Assembly: GCF_001894985.1 (NCBI RefSeq)
Contig: NZ_BCXG01000002.1
Span: 124,001-188,000 of the forward strand
Source of the DNA: Rhodococcus tukisamuensis NBRC 100609
GTDB lineage: Bacteria; Actinomycetota; Actinomycetes; Mycobacteriales; Mycobacteriaceae
Length of the DNA stretch: 64,000 bases
Direction: 5' to 3'
Shown here in pieces: positions 59,957-64,000 of this stretch (position 1 is its first letter; each line of letters opens with the position of its first letter). A program made the translations under genes and the position numbers. The notes beneath the pieces were generated by a model. The model did no database searches. It saw only the letters and a list, made by a program, of their open reading frames with translations, and had not been told where the DNA came from.

Positions 59957-61168
59957 TCAGAAGGTCGCGTCCAGCGCGGCCCGGAGGTCGCCGATGATGT
60001 CCTCGGTCTCCTCGAGCCCCACCGAGAAACGCAGATGCCCCCAGGTCCGGAACGCCTCGGGATAGGCCGCCACCCGCGGGCCCGTGCTCGACACGTGCAC
60101 GATCAGGGATTCGTCGTGCCCCAGGGACACCGCGGAGGTGATCACGCGCAGGTTCGAGACGAAGCGGTTGTGGGTGTCGGGATCGCCCTCCAGCGCGAAC
60201 GCCATCATGCCGCCGAAACCGCCGTGCATCTGCCGCGCCGCCAACTCGTGCTGGGGATGTGAGGGCAACCCCGGGTAGGCCACGAAGGCCACCCGCGGAT
60301 CGGATTCGAGGAACTCCGCCACGGCCTGCGCGCTGGCGTTGTGCTGGCGCATCCGCAGCGGCAGGGTGATCGCCCCGCGGTTGATCAGCCAGGCGTTGAA
60401 CGGGCTCATCACGCCGCCGACGTCCACCATCGCCTCGGTCTTGATCCGGTCGACCAGCGCCCGCGAACCGGCGACCGACCCGCCCATCGCGTCGCCGTGG
60501 CCGTTGACGTACTTGGTGAGGGAATGCACCGACAGGTCGGCTCCGAGTTCCAGCGGCCGCAGCAGCAGCGGCGTCGCGAAGGTGGCGTCGACCGACAGCA
60601 GCGCGCCGACGCCGTGCGCCAACTCGGCGACGGCGGTCACGTCGGCGATCCGGGTGGTGGGGTTGGCGGGTGTCTCGATGTGCACCAGCGCGGTCTCCGG
60701 TCGCAGCGCGGCGCGCACGGCGTCCAGGTCGCTGGTGTCGACGAAGGTCACGTCGATGCCGTACTTGGTGGGCAGCAGTTCCGTGAACATCCGGAACACG
60801 GCCTCGTACGTGACGTCGGCGACGACGACGTGGTCGCCCGTCTTGAGGAAGGTGAAGAACACCGCGTGCAGTGCCGCCACCCCGCTGGCCAGGACGACCG
60901 CGTCCTCGGCCCGTTCGAGCGCCGCCAGTTTGCGCTGCAGCGCGACCTGGTTGACCCCGCCGTTGCGCGTGTAGAAGAGCACGTCGGTGGCCGACCAGTT
61001 CATCTGCGACGGGTCCTCGGGCAGCGCATACGAGTTCGCCAGCACCAGCGGGGTCCGGACCGCGCCGGTACCCGGGTCGATCTGGTTCCCGGCGTGCACA
61101 CTCTGGGTCATCGCACCGAGGGTCTCGGGGCTGTGCTTGTCGGGTCGGGGCCGGTCGGCGTTCGTCAT
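59957..61168 (-). CDS. trans-sulfuration-type PLP enzyme (Cys/Met metabolism)
   Basis: 403 residues. The family is shown by SVHAGNQIDPGTGAVRTPLVLANSYA, YTRNGGVNQVALQRKLAALE, and the PLP Lys near 218 in SLTKYVNGHGDAMGG. It is of the cystathionine gamma-synthase/lyase, O-succinylhomoserine sulfhydrylase or methionine gamma-lyase group; which one cannot be told. It lies 128 bp downstream of pstB on the same strand but beyond a terminator, so it is a separate unit. Confidence 0.85.
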   Translation of the reverse strand: MTNADRPRPDKHSPETLGAMTQSVHAGNQIDPGTGAVRTPLVLANSYALPEDPSQMNWSATDVLFYTRNGGVNQVALQRKLAALERAEDAVVLASGVAALHAVFFTFLKTGDHVVVADVTYEAVFRMFTELLPTKYGIDVTFVDTSDLDAVRAALRPETALVHIETPANPTTRIADVTAVAELAHGVGALLSVDATFATPLLLRPLELGADLSVHSLTKYVNGHGDAMGGSVAGSRALVDRIKTEAMVDVGGVMSPFNAWLINRGAITLPLRMRQHNASAQAVAEFLESDPRVAFVAYPGLPSHPQHELAARQMHGGFGGMMAFALEGDPDTHNRFVSNLRVITSAVSLGHDESLIVHVSSTGPRVAAYPEAFRTWGHLRFSVGLEETEDIIGDLRAALDATF

Positions 61169-61220
61169 CGATCCAACCTATCCCCCACCGCGCGCGGCCC
61201 TGCTCGGGTGCGGATGACGA

Positions 61221-61277
61221 CGAACGGGCGGTTACCGGAGCATCGCCCGAGAGGGTGCCCCGACAACCGCCCGTTCG
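61221..61277 (-). terminator. terminator after pst operon
   Basis: 13-bp stem cgaacgggcggtt with aaccgcccgttcg around 31 bases, 20 bp after the pstB stop. Confidence 0.7.
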
Positions 61278-61296
61278 ACTGAACAGTTGGCAGTGC

Positions 61297-62073
<777 letters not shown>

Positions 62074-62114
62074 GGTGGCTCCCTCGGTATTCGGTGATCG
62101 AGAAGGTCATTGGG

Positions 62115-63020
62115 TCACTTGCTCCGCACGCGGGACAGGTGCCCGATCGCCTTGGCCGCGATGTTGAGCACCGCGATGAGCAGGATGAGAGTCAGCGCGG
62201 CGCCCCAGATCCGGTTGGCGCCCGCGGCCGTCGGGTTGTTCATCTCGGCGACCATCACGCCGGGCAGCGAACCCATCTCGCCGTTGAACATGTCGAAGTT
62301 GATGAACGGCGCGTAGCCGACCAGGATCAGCAGCGGCGCGGTCTCGCCGAGCACCCGGGCCAGCGCCAGCATGACGCCGGTGATGATGCCGGGCAGCGCG
62401 GTCGGGATCACGATCCGCATGATCGTCTTCCACTTCGGCACACCCAACGCGTACGACGCCTCACGCAGGTCCTGCGGGACGATCCGGAGCATCTCCTCGG
62501 TGCTGCGGATGACGACCGGCACCATCAGCAGCACCAGCGCCAGCGACACCGCGAACGCGGACTTCGGGAACCCGAACGTCGCGATCCACAGCGCGTAGAT
62601 GAACAGCGCCGCCACGATCGACGGGACACCGCTGAGGATGTCGACCATGAAGGTGGTCAGCCGGCCCAGCCGCGAACCGTTCGCGTACTCCACCAGGTAC
62701 ACCGCGACGAACAGGCCCACCGGGATCGAGAGCGCGGCGCACACCAGTCCCTGGAGGATGGTGCCGATCAGCGCGTGGTAGATGCCGCCGCCCTCGGCCG
62801 ACGCCGACAACCCGTTGAGGGAGTTGGTGAACCAGGTGGCACTCATGAGCGCCGGCAGGCCCTTGGCGATCACCGTCACCAGCACCCACACCAGGGGCAC
62901 CAACGCCAGCAGCACCGAGCCGGTGACCAGCACGCGGGCCATCACGTCGGTGAAGCGTCGCCGACCGCTGACCCCCTGGAAGGTGGGCTTCTTGACCGGA
63001 CGGTCCAGAGTCGCCGTCAT
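62115..63020 (-). CDS. pstA: phosphate ABC transporter permease PstA
   Basis: 301 residues, six membrane helices, with the permease motif EASYALGVPKWKTIMRIVIP and GIITGVMLALARVLGETAPL. Its ATG lies 1 bp after the pstC stop. It forms the channel with PstC. Confidence 0.94.
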   Translation of the reverse strand: MTATLDRPVKKPTFQGVSGRRRFTDVMARVLVTGSVLLALVPLVWVLVTVIAKGLPALMSATWFTNSLNGLSASAEGGGIYHALIGTILQGLVCAALSIPVGLFVAVYLVEYANGSRLGRLTTFMVDILSGVPSIVAALFIYALWIATFGFPKSAFAVSLALVLLMVPVVIRSTEEMLRIVPQDLREASYALGVPKWKTIMRIVIPTALPGIITGVMLALARVLGETAPLLILVGYAPFINFDMFNGEMGSLPGVMVAEMNNPTAAGANRIWGAALTLILLIAVLNIAAKAIGHLSRVRSK

Positions 63021-63021
63021 G

Positions 63022-64000
63022 TCAGTCCTTCTTTCCGGCGATGGCGGCGCGGGCCGCGGCGTTGACCAGGAAGGTCAGCACGAACAGCACCAGACCCGCC
63101 GCGATGTAGGCGCCGGCCTGGATGTTGTTGTTGAACTCCGCGTAGCCGAGGGCGATCTTCGAGGCGAGGGTGGAGCCGGTGTCGAACAGCGACCAGCCGA
63201 ACTCCTTCGTGGTGGTGCGCAGGATCATGTACAGCGCCATCGTCTCTCCGAGCGCGCGGCCCAGTCCGAGCATCGACCCGCTGACGTAGCCGGACTTGCC
63301 GAACGGGATCACCGTGGTCTTGACGACCTCCCACTTGGTCGCGCCCAGCGCCAGTGCCGCCTCGATGTGCGCGGTCGGGGTCTGGGTGAACACCTCGCGG
63401 GTGACCGCGGTGATGATCGGCAGGATCATCACCGCCAGCACGATGCCCGCGGTGAAGATGGTGCCACCGCCGCGCACCGAGCCGGAGCCCGTCGCGAACA
63501 GCGGGATCCAGGAGAGGTTCTCGTTGAGCCACACCGCCAGCGGCCGGATCGCGGGCGCGAAGATCAACATGCCCCACAGGCCGTAGACGATGGACGGCAC
63601 CGCCGCCAGCAGGTCGATCACGTAGGCCAGCGGCCGGGCCAGCCGCTTGGGCGAGTACTGCGTCAGGAAGATCGCGATGCCCAGCGCCACCGGCATCGCC
63701 AGCACCAACGCGAACAGCGACACCAGCACGGTGACCTGGAGCAGGTCCAGGATGCCGAACGCCATGTTGGTGATGTCGTCGGTGTTCCAGACGCTGCTGG
63801 TGAGGAAGTTCGCCTCGTTGCGCGAGAGCGCCGGCACCGCTCGCCAGACCAGGAACGCCCCGATCGCGCCGATCAGCACCGTGATGAACACCGCCGACCC
63901 CGACGCAAGCGTGGTGAAGATCCGGTCGCCCGGACGGGTCACCGTCTTTGCGGGGGCCTTGGGTGACGAAGTGATCGGAGCCTCCGGTGTTCCTGGTGGA
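63022..64000 (-). CDS. pstC: phosphate ABC transporter permease PstC (5' end at window edge)
   Basis: At least 306 residues from a GTG at 63942, but the frame stays open to the window edge (PGTPEAPITSSPKAPAKT before VTRPGD), and PstC proteins of mycolata usually have such an N-terminal tail, so the true start is probably beyond the edge. Six membrane helices; permease motif EAALALGATKWEVVKTTVIPF and GYVSGSMLGLGRALGETMAL. A pstS gene is expected upstream, outside the window. Confidence 0.92.
   Translation of the reverse strand, partial: PPGTPEAPITSSPKAPAKTVTRPGDRIFTTLASGSAVFITVLIGAIGAFLVWRAVPALSRNEANFLTSSVWNTDDITNMAFGILDLLQVTVLVSLFALVLAMPVALGIAIFLTQYSPKRLARPLAYVIDLLAAVPSIVYGLWGMLIFAPAIRPLAVWLNENLSWIPLFATGSGSVRGGGTIFTAGIVLAVMILPIITAVTREVFTQTPTAHIEAALALGATKWEVVKTTVIPFGKSGYVSGSMLGLGRALGETMALYMILRTTTKEFGWSLFDTGSTLASKIALGYAEFNNNIQAGAYIAAGLVLFVLTFLVNAAARAAIAGKKD

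Overview
The window is high-GC (about 69% by impression) chromosomal DNA of a mycolic-acid actinobacterium, most likely Rhodococcus or a near relative. Markers are an XPB-type helicase beside a WYL-like helicase-associated protein, a resuscitation-promoting factor behind a ydaO (c-di-AMP) riboswitch, DUF732, DUF2771, DUF3027 and DUF3239 proteins, a DesA1-type acyl-ACP desaturase, an LCP cell-wall ligase, and GTG starts or leaderless-looking starts. From memory, gene order at both ends follows Mycobacterium tuberculosis: 4-19 kb matches roughly rv0883c back to rv0861c, and 54.9-62 kb matches rv0824c back to rv0820.

Layout. 0-3.3 kb: YhgE/Pip envelope protein (cut by the left edge), PAP2 phosphatase and a secreted protein, all on minus. 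3.4-17 kb: DUF732 lipoprotein, a sacsin-like ATPase with its DUF3027 partner, a glutaminyl cyclase lipoprotein, an MFS transporter, a DUF2771 protein, a 199-bp MITE-like element, a CspB-type cold-shock protein, a three-gene overlapping membrane operon ending in a GT87 mannosyltransferase, the riboswitch-controlled Rpf, and a helicase-associated protein. 17-30 kb: XPB helicase, LLM oxidoreductase, HSL-type esterase, an ECF41 sigma factor with its carboxymuconolactone-decarboxylase partner, DapC-like aminotransferase, AraC regulator, GH5 endoglycoceramidase-like enzyme, AlkB, and a class I DAHP synthase preceded by an aromatic-rich leader peptide.

30.2-38.4 kb is accessory and partly decayed. 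It holds a broken PAP2, a lipid kinase, a zinc-ribbon orphan, scraps of a serine recombinase, a pentapeptide-repeat ORF fused end-on to an Hsp70-like scrap, Hsp20 with a CIRCE-like operator, a second zinc-ribbon orphan, a flavodoxin-like protein, an NmrA-like reductase, and three copies of a 43-bp inverted-repeat element.

38.4-54.9 kb: arylsulfatase, ohrR-ohr peroxide operon plus an MDR reductase, an MpaB-like oxygenase with a palindromic operator over its promoter, VOC and SDR enzymes, two secreted proteins sharing a C-terminal SGGIxSGQ tail around a Gfo/Idh/MocA dehydrogenase, an RluA-type pseudouridine synthase, flavohemoglobin, four tRNA genes (Glu, Asp, Phe on minus; Lys on plus), a TetR regulator of butyrolactone-receptor type, and DUF937. 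54.9-64 kb: desA, dusB, LCP ligase, phoU behind a PHO/RegX3-type box, a trans-sulfuration PLP enzyme, and pstB-pstA-pstC running off the right edge. phoU and pst flank the PLP gene and together form a phosphate-sensing and uptake locus.

No rRNA, CRISPR array, intact transposase or prophage was seen. The points most worth following up are the aro leader peptide, the 43-bp repeat family, the MITE, and the shared C-terminal tails.
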